NCBI GenBank assembly: GCA_027442615.1
Contig: DAIBBI010000031.1
Coordinates: 1-17,692, forward strand
Direction of reading: 5' to 3'
DNA from: JAJZRV01 sp027442615
GTDB lineage: Bacteria > Pseudomonadota > Gammaproteobacteria > Burkholderiales > Ferrovaceae
DNA: 17,692 nt
In this document: positions 1 through 7,324 of the stretch, piece after piece
Layout of the letters: each line of letters starts with the position of its first letter
Position numbering within the stretch: the first letter of the stretch is position 1
Position numbers and translations under genes: made by a program
Notes under the pieces: model-generated
Databases searched by the model: none
Seen by the model: the letters and a program-made list of their open reading frames with translations, nothing else
Told to the model about the DNA's origin: nothing

Positions 1-64
1 GGCTGGCGGTCAGGGTGACGCCCTAGAAGCAAAAAGCAGATTATCGTGTTACAATCTCACGGAT
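1..64 (+). promoter_or_regulatory. Upstream region and probable -10 element of the tRNA-Arg gene
   Basis: TACAAT at 50-55 matches the sigma-70 -10 consensus at five of six bases and would start transcription a few bases before the tRNA. I see no convincing -35 at 16-18 bp spacing. The first 25 bases can be read as the end of an open frame (LAVRVTP, stop at 23-25), which may be the tail of a preceding gene, but this is too short to support. Confidence 0.3.
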
Positions 65-141
65 GCGCCCGTAGCTCAGTTGGATAGAGTACTTGGCTAC
101 GAACCAAGGGGTCGTGGGTTCGAATCCTGCCGGGCGCGCCA
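65..141 (+). tRNA. tRNA-Arg (anticodon ACG)
   Basis: A full cloverleaf can be folded by eye. The acceptor arm GCGCCCG (65-71) pairs with CGGGCGC (131-137), followed by discriminator G138 and an encoded CCA (139-141). The anticodon stem CTTGG/CCAAG (92-96 and 104-108) closes the loop CTACGAA, placing the anticodon ACG at 99-101, which reads arginine CGN codons after A34-to-inosine editing. The T-loop GGTTCGAATCC is canonical. It is a single gene with its own terminator immediately downstream. Confidence 0.97.
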
Positions 142-148
142 CAACATC

Positions 149-184
149 AACGGGTTAGATCAGAAATGGTCTAGCCCGTTTTCC
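149..184 (+). terminator. Rho-independent terminator of the tRNA gene
   Basis: AACGGGTTAGATC (149-161) pairs with GGTCTAGCCCGTT (168-180) through a 6-nt loop, with only G-U wobbles. It is followed by a short T-rich run (179-182 and 185-187). It starts 8 bases after the tRNA 3' end. Confidence 0.8.
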
Positions 185-378
185 TTTCCGTGGGGACTTT
201 GAAGGGACTCCGACTTTTCCCTGAACAGCATCTCCAGGTTGGCATTGATCCGGCTGCCCTCATCCGCAATCAGATTCAAGGCGTCCAGATACTCCCGGAC
301 CTGGGCCACGCTTTAGCGTTGTCCAGCTACTGGAAGGTCAAGTTCTGTTCCAATCAGGAAAATTTTCGGCTGGTTCAT
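160..378 (-). pseudogene. Possible broken short ORF downstream of tRNA-Arg (unrecognised)
   Basis: On the minus strand an ATG at 378 opens MNQPKIFLIGTELDLPVAGQR, which stops at TAA (313-315). The same frame continues from a GTG at 309 for 49 residues (VAQVREYLDALNLIADEGSR...) to a TGA at 160. The second part has the acidic, helical composition of a real protein C-terminus. The in-frame stop and the overlap with the tRNA terminator suggest a decayed gene or chance. I do not recognise the family. The position just 3' of a tRNA gene is where integrated elements leave remnants, but no integrase or repeated attachment site is visible. The rest of 142-503 shows nothing else I can support. Confidence 0.22.
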
Positions 379-503
379 TAATGGCGCAGACTTCAACTTT
401 AAGAACAACAGACCAAACCAATGAGCCGCCTCAACGTGGTGGTCCTGGTTTTGGACCTACGCCGGATGCGGGCAGCGCTGGCGTTGTGGTGCGTTAAACG
501 ACT

Positions 504-1178
504 TCACGCGCGGTCAGTTCCATGCTCCGCTTTGCGATACCAGCGGTAGAAAGGCACCAGCAGTCCTAAGCCGGCCAGCATCATCGGCCAGGTGGAGGGT
601 TCGGGCACGGAGGTTGGTAACACCTCCGTTGAAGTAAAGGATGTGAACAACGGCTGATTTGTCGTTAGGGTGTTGGGATCCGAATACATGGCGGTCCAAG
701 TCGGCAAATTCGTACTCGGATATGGGTTCCAAAATGTGAACGCGACATTCGAATACGTGCTCGGATTGCTGCCAGGAAAGTTAAAAATCGTTTGGTTGAA
801 AGATTGTGCGCTGGATAAATCGCATTGCCCGATGCTACCTCCAGGTAGCTCACATACCGTTCCTAGCCCTGAGTAATACACTAAGCTACCCGTGCCCACC
901 ATGCTCACCGTTCCGCTCACGTTGGTTCCATTGCCGAACAAAATGCCCGTCCCGGTGAGGTTGTAACTCCGCAGTATGCCGTTGTCTGTTCCAGTGGAGG
1001 CGTTGACCCCCAACGGTCCAACTTGTCCATTCGTAATGATGGATCCGCTGATTACGTCGCCGAACACGTCTTTTGCCGTAATTTCGTAGTTGGATGTATA
1101 TGTAATCATCAAAGCAAAAGCATGAATCGGAAACGCGAGCCCGATCAGAGCGAGCATTACAAATTGATTGAGTTTCAT
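504..1178 (-). CDS. PEP-CTERM sorting domain-containing secreted protein
   Basis: Predicted protein of 224 residues starting MKLNQFVMLALIGLAFPIHAFA, a classical Sec signal peptide. The C-terminus carries the PEP-CTERM signal: VPEPSTW, a hydrophobic segment (MMLAGLGLLVPFYRW), then a basic tail (YRK). Proteins of this class are exported, then cleaved and handled by an exosortase (EpsH/XrtA type), usually in organisms that make exopolysaccharide. The exosortase is not in this window. The middle of the protein is Ser/Thr/Asn/Gly-rich with no recognisable enzyme motif, so its function is unknown. I chose the ATG at 1178 because the signal peptide begins there and a G-rich stretch precedes it. An upstream in-frame start at 1235 would add 19 residues ahead of the signal peptide. 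A sigma-54 promoter lies about 100 bases upstream. Confidence 0.9.
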   Translation of the reverse strand: MKLNQFVMLALIGLAFPIHAFALMITYTSNYEITAKDVFGDVISGSIITNGQVGPLGVNASTGTDNGILRSYNLTGTGILFGNGTNVSGTVSMVGTGSLVYYSGLGTVCELPGGSIGQCDLSSAQSFNQTIFNFPGSNPSTYSNVAFTFWNPYPSTNLPTWTAMYSDPNTLTTNQPLFTSFTSTEVLPTSVPEPSTWPMMLAGLGLLVPFYRWYRKAEHGTDRA

Positions 1179-1278
1179 ACAATAACCCCCCATCAGCAAC
1201 GATTCTTGAGTACAAATTGCAATGCTCTCCCCCAAGCTCTTTGTAGGCCCCGAATGCTGAGCTCAACCCGATATGCAC

Positions 1279-1293
1279 GCAAATTTCACGCCA
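1279..1293 (-). promoter_or_regulatory. Sigma-54 (RpoN) -24/-12 promoter of the PEP-CTERM gene
   Basis: The minus strand reads TGGCGTGAAATTTGC, with the invariant GG and GC separated by 10 bases (consensus TGGCACG-N4-TTGC). It points at the PEP-CTERM gene, and transcription should start near 1267, leaving a leader of roughly 90 nt. PEP-CTERM genes in exosortase-bearing proteobacteria are known to be associated with RpoN and the PrsK/PrsR two-component system, which makes this match more credible than a chance hit. Confidence 0.7.
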
Positions 1294-1573
1294 AAGCATG
1301 TTCTTCGCCCCCAAGCCCCTTGATTCCGGGCTTTACAGGCCAAATTGAAAACGATTCCTAATTAATTCGCCTGCGGATGTAAAAATTATCGACCCCCTTA
1401 TATGAAGCGAGACTTGTGTAACTAACTATTTTTATGGGGATATTTATATTCTTTCCATTAATCGGGCAGGTCACGAAGTGTAAAGTTTTCCGATGCCCCA
1501 GATCTTTCTGGCAAAAGGGACTGTAATGTTTAAAAATGCCCCTGATGATTGTCCGCGGCATGGGGGCTATGGC
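1294..1573. other. AT-rich intergenic stretch, no gene supported
   Basis: This region between the PEP-CTERM promoter and the end of the HPP-like gene is AT-rich. It has one 67-codon minus-strand frame (1358-1561) with no ribosome binding site and no protein-like composition. It could hold enhancer sites for the RpoN activator acting on the downstream promoter, but I see no clear inverted repeat to name. I find no RNA gene or strong terminator. Confidence 0.5.
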
Positions 1574-2578
1574 TTAACTTCGAAGTACGGGTTTCCGTGC
1601 TGATAAGTAGCGATAGCTCATGAATGTCATGGAAAGAACGAACGTGCCGCTTCCCACGGCCAGCGGAAACCTGTAGTCAGGGTGCGGCATGACCATCGGC
1701 AAGAGCCCTATTGCCAGGACCGGTGGAACGTGGAGCCTGAATATGCGGCATACGAGAGTTCCCATCACCACCGCGAGTATTGCGGCAAGCGCACCGGCCC
1801 CCAGCCAAAAAACGAAAGCAGTGCCTGCGAAAGCCGTCAACATGCACGCAAAAATCAGCGCAATGGGACGATCAGCCCACGAACAACTCAAGGGATGCGA
1901 GAACATTTCGTACCCGATCACGACCAGAGGCGGAAACAGGATGAATCGCAGGCCGGTTGCATTGACCACCCACAATTCTGCAAGCAGAAATACCACAAAA
2001 AATAGTACCCACCGGTAATGCCGTGGCGGCCGTTCAACGGCATCATCCAGAATGTCATCCAGAGAAATGGGGGTCGCAGCCGCAGGTTTGTAAAACACCT
2101 TCCTGAAGACGAGCAGCAAGGATGACAGCATCGCAACGCTCACCAGGACCGTTGCCGGATACCACCAGCTTCCTTCCCCAATCACGATGGGAAGAAGGCC
2201 GGCGGAGATGGCCGGGGCAATCGGAGACTTCAGAAGGCCGATGATTAGCAATGCGATGGCGATGCCCAGGAGGACTGACAGGTAACCGTAATCCAGATGC
2301 TGTTCGATCAGCACGCCGGCCACTGCGGCAAGGGCTGGTGTTAGCACCAGCAGAAACGGCGCTTGCGCCCAGGTTCCTCGGGGGCGCGTAAAAACATCGT
2401 AGGACAGTGCGGCAAGCTCTGGAAACAGCAGGGCCGAGAGCCCGGTAACGACGACCGCCTTTGTTATGCAGCCGACATACAGTATCGTGGCGAGCTCGCC
2501 CAGCAATAGCAGATACCCCGTGTGCCATCCCGGAGAGGGGTCCTGCGTCTTGCCCCGATGTGACTGATTTTGCACCAT
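1574..2578 (-). CDS. HPP-like integral membrane protein with internal duplication
   Basis: A 334-residue protein that is mostly hydrophobic helices. The two halves (about residues 45-163 and 207-326) are related. LLFPELAALSYDVFTRP resembles ILFPPLVVIGYEMFSHP, and a block around 118-148 (APAISAGLLPIVI then a WYP turn) resembles 284-311 (PPVLAIGLLPMVM then a RFP turn). This layout and the FP/AxxxxxxxP turns resemble the HPP family of membrane proteins, whose function is poorly defined (nitrite transport has been reported for some members). A hydrophilic linker (164-188) joins the halves. The gene begins 25 nt after the chemoreceptor stop on the same strand, so it could be the last gene of the pet transcript. 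The family call is by resemblance only. It could be a different duplicated small-molecule transporter. Confidence 0.6.
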   Translation of the reverse strand: MVQNQSHRGKTQDPSPGWHTGYLLLLGELATILYVGCITKAVVVTGLSALLFPELAALSYDVFTRPRGTWAQAPFLLVLTPALAAVAGVLIEQHLDYGYLSVLLGIAIALLIIGLLKSPIAPAISAGLLPIVIGEGSWWYPATVLVSVAMLSSLLLVFRKVFYKPAAATPISLDDILDDAVERPPRHYRWVLFFVVFLLAELWVVNATGLRFILFPPLVVIGYEMFSHPLSCSWADRPIALIFACMLTAFAGTAFVFWLGAGALAAILAVVMGTLVCRIFRLHVPPVLAIGLLPMVMPHPDYRFPLAVGSGTFVLSMTFMSYRYLSARKPVLRS

Positions 2579-2603
2579 GCCCCCGGTTTTTTCTTGTGAA
2601 CTT

Positions 2604-4652
2604 CTAAATATGGAAATGGCCTACAACGTCCTCCAGCATATCGGCAAGCTGTTCAAGCTTCTTCACGGTCTCTGCGATCTCACTGACTGCAACGATGGTT
2701 CTCTCGGACATCTGGGCCACTTTTTCCACATTGACTGCAATATCCCTGCTGGCCTGGCTTTGTTCCCTGATCGACGAGGAAATATCCTCGACGCCGTTGA
2801 GCACCTTGAGCGCGCCGTCATTGATCTCAACGATGGTTTCCCCGGCTTTTCCGGCCAGCGCTGAACCCGACTTGACCCGGTCTGCCGTACTGTCGGCATC
2901 GGTTACGGCAAGTCTGGCGCTATCGCGGATCTCGTCTGTCATCGTGGCTATGTCCTGTGTGGACATGCGGGTCTTTTCAGCCAAATTTCGCACTTCGTCG
3001 GCCACCACGGCAAAGCCGCGTCCTTGTTCTCCCGCGCGTGCAGCCTCAATCGCCGCATTCAGGGCCAGCAGATTGGTCTGATCCGCAATTTCCTTGATTG
3101 AGGTGACTATGTTCTGAATCTGGTCAGATTTCGTCCCCAGTTCGCGGATCGTATGCGCTGTAGCCAGCATGGCTTGAGTAATGTCAGACATCCCATCCAC
3201 CACTTGCTGCACCACCTTCATGCCTTGATCTGCCAGGTTCTTTGAGTGTTCGGAAATTCGTTTAACCTCGCCCGTGTTGTCCACTATCCGATCGATGCTG
3301 ACGCTCGTTTCTTCTACGGCAGCGGCAATGCCCGATGCCGCTTCCGATTGGAGATGAGAGCCCTCTTCAACATGCGACATGTTCCTGGTCAGGTGCTTGG
3401 CCCGCCCATCGATGTTTTTTGAAACGGAGGCAATCTGGTCAACGATCGAGCCCAACAGAACCATGGTGGATTGCACGGCGCAAAGCACCTTGCCCATCTC
3501 GTCCTGCCTTGAAATATCCACCAACTGGGCCATGTCACCATTGACCATGTCGTTGAGGTGTCCGTTGATCTCGCCTACGGACTTGACGACGAATTGCTTT
3601 ACCACCCAGCGAATGATGAAGAAAAGCGAGAGCTGCAGCAGCATTTGCCCTATCACGAGGCCCAGAATCGTGGCATGAAATTTGTTGAAATCCTTCGTCA
3701 TGTCGATTTCAATATTCGAAAGCCCCATCACTGTGCCTTCCTCGGTGCTGTGGCAAGTCGTGCAGTCTGTGCCGTGGAAGTCATGGCTGGCAAGATATGG
3801 CGTCACCGCACGGAAAACGGTGACCCCTCCCCGAACTTGCAGGCCGTATGAGGATTGTTTGGTGGCGATGGCCTGGCGTTCCGTTTCGTCCTGAACCTGC
3901 TCTTCGGGCAAGCCGGGACCGAATTGTTTGATGACCGGTTCGGATCGCGCCAGGCGCAGCCCCACGATATTGCCCGAGGCGGCAATTTTCTTGATCAGTA
4001 ACTGACGGGATTCGACTTCGCCGATCTTGCCGGTCACCATCAGCATATTGGCGCCGTCGATCACCTCGTTGGCAATGCCTTCGGCACGTTGCTGCACCGA
4101 GTCGATCATGATGCTTTTGATGGAATTGGAAAGTGCAAGGGTTGCAATGCTGAACAGAAGCAGAAGAAAAGGCTGGATCACTATTTGCAGCTTGATTTGC
4201 AATGACAGATTGCGAATCCAGGTGCGGATGGAAAAGTTCCGGGATGGAGGCTGACCTGATTTGTACAAGGCTTCGGCCGAAACGATTTCGGCGCTGGTGG
4301 GTTTCTTCCTCAGCGACAAATACCCGGTGATCCTGTCGTCTTTGATGATCGGCGAGACCGTGGCACGCACCCAGTAATGATCGCCGTTCTTGGCCCGATT
4401 CTTGACGATGCCACGCCAGGGGCGGCCGCCCTGAACGGTCTGCCAGAGATCGGCAAAAGCCCAGGACGGCATGTCCGGGTGGCGTACCAGGTTGTGGTTT
4501 TTTCCTATCAGTTCTTCCTGAGAAAATCCGCTGATCTCCACAAACGCGTCATTGGCATAAGTGATGATGCCCTTGGGGTCAGTCCTGGATACGATAATCA
4601 GTGATTCAGGGAATTCAATGTTGCGATGCGTAATCGGCTGATTATTCTTCAT
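2604..4652 (-). CDS. Methyl-accepting chemotaxis protein with Aer-type PAS and periplasmic heme-c sensor domain
   Basis: 682 residues in this order: an N-terminal Aer-like PAS domain (about 14-110), TM1 (154-176), a periplasmic domain (177-325), TM2 (326-350), HAMP (350-402) and a receptor signalling domain (403-682) with the conserved hairpin tip around 515-560 (IADQTNLLALNAAIEAARAG). The PAS contains RHPD at 57-60, corresponding to the R57/H58/D60 region needed for FAD binding in E. coli Aer. The periplasmic part has CTTCH (297-301), a covalent heme c attachment motif, in a context like Tll0287/DUF3365 sensor domains. This suggests two redox inputs, one on each face of the membrane. There is no NWETF-type tail. 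The gene starts 21 nt after petC with no strong ribosome binding site, which suggests expression with the bc1 genes. The exact ligand or signal is inferred. Confidence 0.9.
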   Translation of the reverse strand: MKNNQPITHRNIEFPESLIIVSRTDPKGIITYANDAFVEISGFSQEELIGKNHNLVRHPDMPSWAFADLWQTVQGGRPWRGIVKNRAKNGDHYWVRATVSPIIKDDRITGYLSLRKKPTSAEIVSAEALYKSGQPPSRNFSIRTWIRNLSLQIKLQIVIQPFLLLLFSIATLALSNSIKSIMIDSVQQRAEGIANEVIDGANMLMVTGKIGEVESRQLLIKKIAASGNIVGLRLARSEPVIKQFGPGLPEEQVQDETERQAIATKQSSYGLQVRGGVTVFRAVTPYLASHDFHGTDCTTCHSTEEGTVMGLSNIEIDMTKDFNKFHATILGLVIGQMLLQLSLFFIIRWVVKQFVVKSVGEINGHLNDMVNGDMAQLVDISRQDEMGKVLCAVQSTMVLLGSIVDQIASVSKNIDGRAKHLTRNMSHVEEGSHLQSEAASGIAAAVEETSVSIDRIVDNTGEVKRISEHSKNLADQGMKVVQQVVDGMSDITQAMLATAHTIRELGTKSDQIQNIVTSIKEIADQTNLLALNAAIEAARAGEQGRGFAVVADEVRNLAEKTRMSTQDIATMTDEIRDSARLAVTDADSTADRVKSGSALAGKAGETIVEINDGALKVLNGVEDISSSIREQSQASRDIAVNVEKVAQMSERTIVAVSEIAETVKKLEQLADMLEDVVGHFHI

Positions 4653-4673
4653 GACAGCCGATCACAGAGCGGG

Positions 4674-5312
4674 TTATAAGACGTGTTGGGCACGAGCAAT
4701 CCTTGTCCAGATTTTGTTCTTGAGGAGATAAAACAAAAGAGTCAGCACCGCCACATAGAGCAATACGCCATAACCGATTCGCTGGCGCGTTTCCGCGTGG
4801 GGGTCTGCTGCCCAGTCCAGGAATTCCGAAACATTCCTGGCCTTGCTTTCAATCTCCTTGCGGCTGGCAGGGTCGGCTTGGGCAATGCCCAGAATGTCAG
4901 GCATCTTTATCCCTGGAAACGCATGGTTATTGATGTTTCCTGCTGAATCCACGTAGAACCCGGTCAGCATTTCCTGAATGTAATGCGCACCGCCCTCCCG
5001 TGCGCTTGCCATGAGCGAGAGGTCTGGCGGTACCGTACCAAACATGGCCAATGCATTCTCCGGGGCCAATTGTGCAATCAGGGGCTCGCTCATTTTCTTG
5101 TCGTTCCGCATCAGGTCGATTTCTGATTTGGTCATCCCGATCTTCAGGAGGTCGCCATATTTCAGGTACTTCAAGCTATGGCATCCATTGCAAACTTCAA
5201 CTGCAACGTGCGCCCCCTTTTGAATTGCCGCCAGGTCGAACGCAGCGCTTGCCCCGCTGCATAACAGCATGAGCAAAGCGGTGCAGGTGCTCCAACGCAT
5301 GAATCTAGTCAT
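4674..5312 (-). CDS. petC: Cytochrome c1 subunit of the bc1 complex
   Basis: 212 residues: a signal peptide (1-24, ending ASA), heme c motif CNGCH (41-45), PPDLS (95-99), the methionine axial ligand in FPGIKMPDI (M137), and one C-terminal membrane anchor (about 179-198) with a basic cytoplasmic end. It receives electrons from the Rieske protein and passes them to soluble c-type cytochromes. It is slightly shorter than many proteobacterial c1 proteins but has all the key motifs. The start overlaps the end of petB by 8 nt, so translation is probably coupled. Strong identification. Confidence 0.96.
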   Translation of the reverse strand: MTRFMRWSTCTALLMLLCSGASAAFDLAAIQKGAHVAVEVCNGCHSLKYLKYGDLLKIGMTKSEIDLMRNDKKMSEPLIAQLAPENALAMFGTVPPDLSLMASAREGGAHYIQEMLTGFYVDSAGNINNHAFPGIKMPDILGIAQADPASRKEIESKARNVSEFLDWAADPHAETRQRIGYGVLLYVAVLTLLFYLLKNKIWTRIARAQHVL

Positions 5313-6528
5313 GTGATCCCCTGATCTCGTTTCTGGCCATTTCCTGAACTGCAGGAGGCAGCGTGCATTCCTTCAGCAGTTTGTTTTCTTCCCAGCGGGA
5401 AACGAAGGGGAGCAGCAGAAATATTGCAAAATAGAGGCCCGTTGCAACTTCTCCGACCAGTTTCAGCAGGGATTCCGGCGGATGGGCCCCCACATAGCCC
5501 AATACAAAAATATCGACGATGAACACATAGAACAGGGCGCGGTAGACTGGTCTGTATTTTGCTCCACCAGTAATGCGCGAGCGGTCCAGATACGGCATGG
5601 CCGCAAAGATGATGACCGACAATGCCATGGCAACTACGCCGCCCACCAGATTGGGAACCGATCTGAGAATGGCGTAGAACGGAAGGAAATACCACTCCGG
5701 TACGATTTCCGCCGGGGTTTGCATTGGATTGGCTGGAATATTGTTTGAAACGTCGATGAAGAGATCCGGTTTGAAAAACACGATGGCAAAATAGGCCAGC
5801 AGGAATATCCCGAGTCCAAAAAGATCCTTTATGGTGTAGTACGGGTGGAAGGGAATGTTGTCCCTGTCTGCCAGGTTGACCCCGGACGGATTGCTGCTGC
5901 GAACGGTATGCAGGGCAACCAGATGGATGATCACTGCTCCCGATATCAGGAATGGAAAAAGATAATGCAGGGCGAAGAACCGCGTCAGGGTCGGATCATC
6001 CACCGAAAACCCGCCCCGCAGCCAGATCACCACCTGGTCACCGATGAACGGCGTTGCGCTGAACAGGTTGGTAATCACGGTTGCACCCCAGTAGGACATC
6101 TGCCCCCAGGGCAGCAGGTACCCCATGAACGCCGTGGCCATCATGAGGAGAAGCAATAACTGGCCAGTCCACCAGAGGAGCTCACGGGGGCGTCGGTATG
6201 AGCCGTAGTAGAGCGTGCGCGCCATATGCGTGTAGATCACGACGAAAAACGCAGAGGCCCCCGTCGAGTGCAGGTAGCGAATCAGCCAGCCATAATTGAC
6301 TTCCCGCATGATGTGCTGAATGGAATCAAAAGCGAGGTTGGAGTCGGCTTTGTAATGCATGGCCAGGAAAATCCCCGTCACCAGTTGTATCACCAGAACG
6401 AATCCTGCCAGAAAGCCAAAGCCCCACCAGTAACTGAGGTTTCGCGGCGTGGGATAGTCTGTCAGCTCATGTTTGATGAAGGCGCTAAACGGAAATCGCG
6501 CATCAATCCAGCCCACGATGTTTTTCAT
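5305..6528 (-). CDS. petB: Cytochrome b subunit of the bc1 complex
   Basis: 407 residues, full-length fused cytochrome b with eight expected membrane helices. The four b-heme ligands are visible as H87 and H101 in helix B and H188 and H202 in helix D. PEWY (277-280) is the Qo-site motif. The protein oxidises quinol and contributes the proton-translocating Q cycle, or runs in reverse in chemolithotrophs that need uphill electron flow. The start overlaps the petA stop (ATGA) and the end overlaps petC. Confidence 0.97.
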   Translation of the reverse strand: MKNIVGWIDARFPFSAFIKHELTDYPTPRNLSYWWGFGFLAGFVLVIQLVTGIFLAMHYKADSNLAFDSIQHIMREVNYGWLIRYLHSTGASAFFVVIYTHMARTLYYGSYRRPRELLWWTGQLLLLLMMATAFMGYLLPWGQMSYWGATVITNLFSATPFIGDQVVIWLRGGFSVDDPTLTRFFALHYLFPFLISGAVIIHLVALHTVRSSNPSGVNLADRDNIPFHPYYTIKDLFGLGIFLLAYFAIVFFKPDLFIDVSNNIPANPMQTPAEIVPEWYFLPFYAILRSVPNLVGGVVAMALSVIIFAAMPYLDRSRITGGAKYRPVYRALFYVFIVDIFVLGYVGAHPPESLLKLVGEVATGLYFAIFLLLPFVSRWEENKLLKECTLPPAVQEMARNEIRGSHD

Positions 6529-7043
6529 GAGGCTTTCCCAATCATGATCTTGTCGTTCGAAACAAAATGATAGGGGGGCAGGATCAGGTTCTTTGGCGCC
6601 GGCCCCGAAAGTATGCGCCCGCTATTGTCGTAGATGCTGCCATGACACGGACAGAGCCAGCCCTGGGCCGTCTTGTTCGGCACGCAGCCTAGATGGGTAC
6701 AGATCCCGATCACCACCAGCCACTCGGGATGCTGCACGCGGTTCTGGTCAGCCTCGGGGTCCTTTCCCCCATTCGATGACTCCATTGCCACAATTTCTTC
6801 CGCGGTCCGATGCACCACGAACACGGGTTTGCCTTGCCAGGCAACCGTCTTCTCTTGCCCGATCCCGATCCTGGCAATGTCAATTTCAACGGTGGCCTTA
6901 TCGAGAACGTCTGATGAAGGGTTCATGCTGCTCACAAAAGGAACGCTCGCGGCAATGGCTCCCGCTCCTGCTACGGCGGCGGTCAACGAGCCAAGAAAAT
7001 CACGACGGGGTCCGTCTACATCATTGAGCTTATGCGTACACAT
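6525..7043 (-). CDS. petA: Ubiquinol-cytochrome c reductase Rieske iron-sulfur subunit
   Basis: 172 residues from the ATG at 7043. The N-terminus has a twin-arginine signal (GPRRDFLGS) followed by a hydrophobic anchor. The [2Fe-2S] ligands lie in CTHLGC (115-120) and CPCHGS (131-136), followed by the GPAP loop. I chose this ATG because it puts the twin-arginine signal near the N-terminus. An in-frame GTG at 7115 would add 24 residues of Arg-rich sequence and lies almost on the predicted transcription start. The ribosome binding site is weak for either choice. It is the first gene of petABC. Confidence 0.94.
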   Translation of the reverse strand: MCTHKLNDVDGPRRDFLGSLTAAVAGAGAIAASVPFVSSMNPSSDVLDKATVEIDIARIGIGQEKTVAWQGKPVFVVHRTAEEIVAMESSNGGKDPEADQNRVQHPEWLVVIGICTHLGCVPNKTAQGWLCPCHGSIYDNSGRILSGPAPKNLILPPYHFVSNDKIMIGKAS

Positions 7044-7126
7044 GGAGTTGGCTCTGCGGGTAAATTGTAAAAAAGTGCAGTCTGGATGGCGCGCCCTGCG
7101 CTTGCGGCTACACACTCCTGGCGCTG

Positions 7127-7132
7127 ATCCTA
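7127..7132 (-). promoter_or_regulatory. Predicted -10 element of the petABC promoter
   Basis: TAGGAT on the minus strand matches four of six bases of the -10 consensus. It predicts a transcription start near 7120, which places the FNR-type box centre about 42 bases upstream, the spacing of class II FNR-activated promoters. The hexamer alone would be weak. The spacing gives it support. Confidence 0.45.
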
Positions 7133-7155
7133 AATGAGAGCACTACTGCCACAGT

Positions 7156-7169
7156 TTGATTATGATCAA
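7156..7169. promoter_or_regulatory. FNR/ANR-family operator upstream of petABC
   Basis: TTGATTATGATCAA is an exact match to the TTGAT-N4-ATCAA consensus of FNR, ANR and related regulators. It lies 113 bases upstream of the petA ATG and about 42 bases upstream of the predicted transcription start. The bc1 operon is therefore likely controlled by oxygen or nitric oxide through an FNR/DNR-type protein, probably as an activator given the spacing. The regulator itself is not in the window. The remaining sequence up to 7324 shows no clear terminator after cpxA. Confidence 0.8.
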
Positions 7170-7324
7170 ACGAAGTGGCTGTAGTCCGCAGGATTTATAG
7201 GATAAATTGTGAGGAAAAGTGTATTTCTGGCATCATGCCGCCCCTGGCGCATTCAAATACCCGGCGCACGAATTGTTCCTCCGGATGATTTTTCCGCGGA
7301 AACTGTAATTGGAAGCGCGCGATG

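Noticed and set aside
190..497. Short plus-strand frames after the tRNA (GTG at 190, 63 codons; ATG at 381, 38 codons)
   Set aside because: No ribosome binding site and no family resemblance. The first overlaps a more protein-like minus-strand frame.
1358..1561. 67-codon minus-strand frame upstream of the PEP-CTERM promoter
   Set aside because: No ribosome binding site, and its residue composition looks like AT-rich noncoding DNA.
7060..7071. Two GTAAA half-sites just upstream of petA
   Set aside because: They start 7 bases apart, not 10, so they do not fit a CpxR box.
7276..7306. Imperfect hairpin after cpxA (GTTCCTCCGG against CCGCGGAAAC)
   Set aside because: Several mismatches and no T-run in the direction of transcription, so not a convincing terminator.
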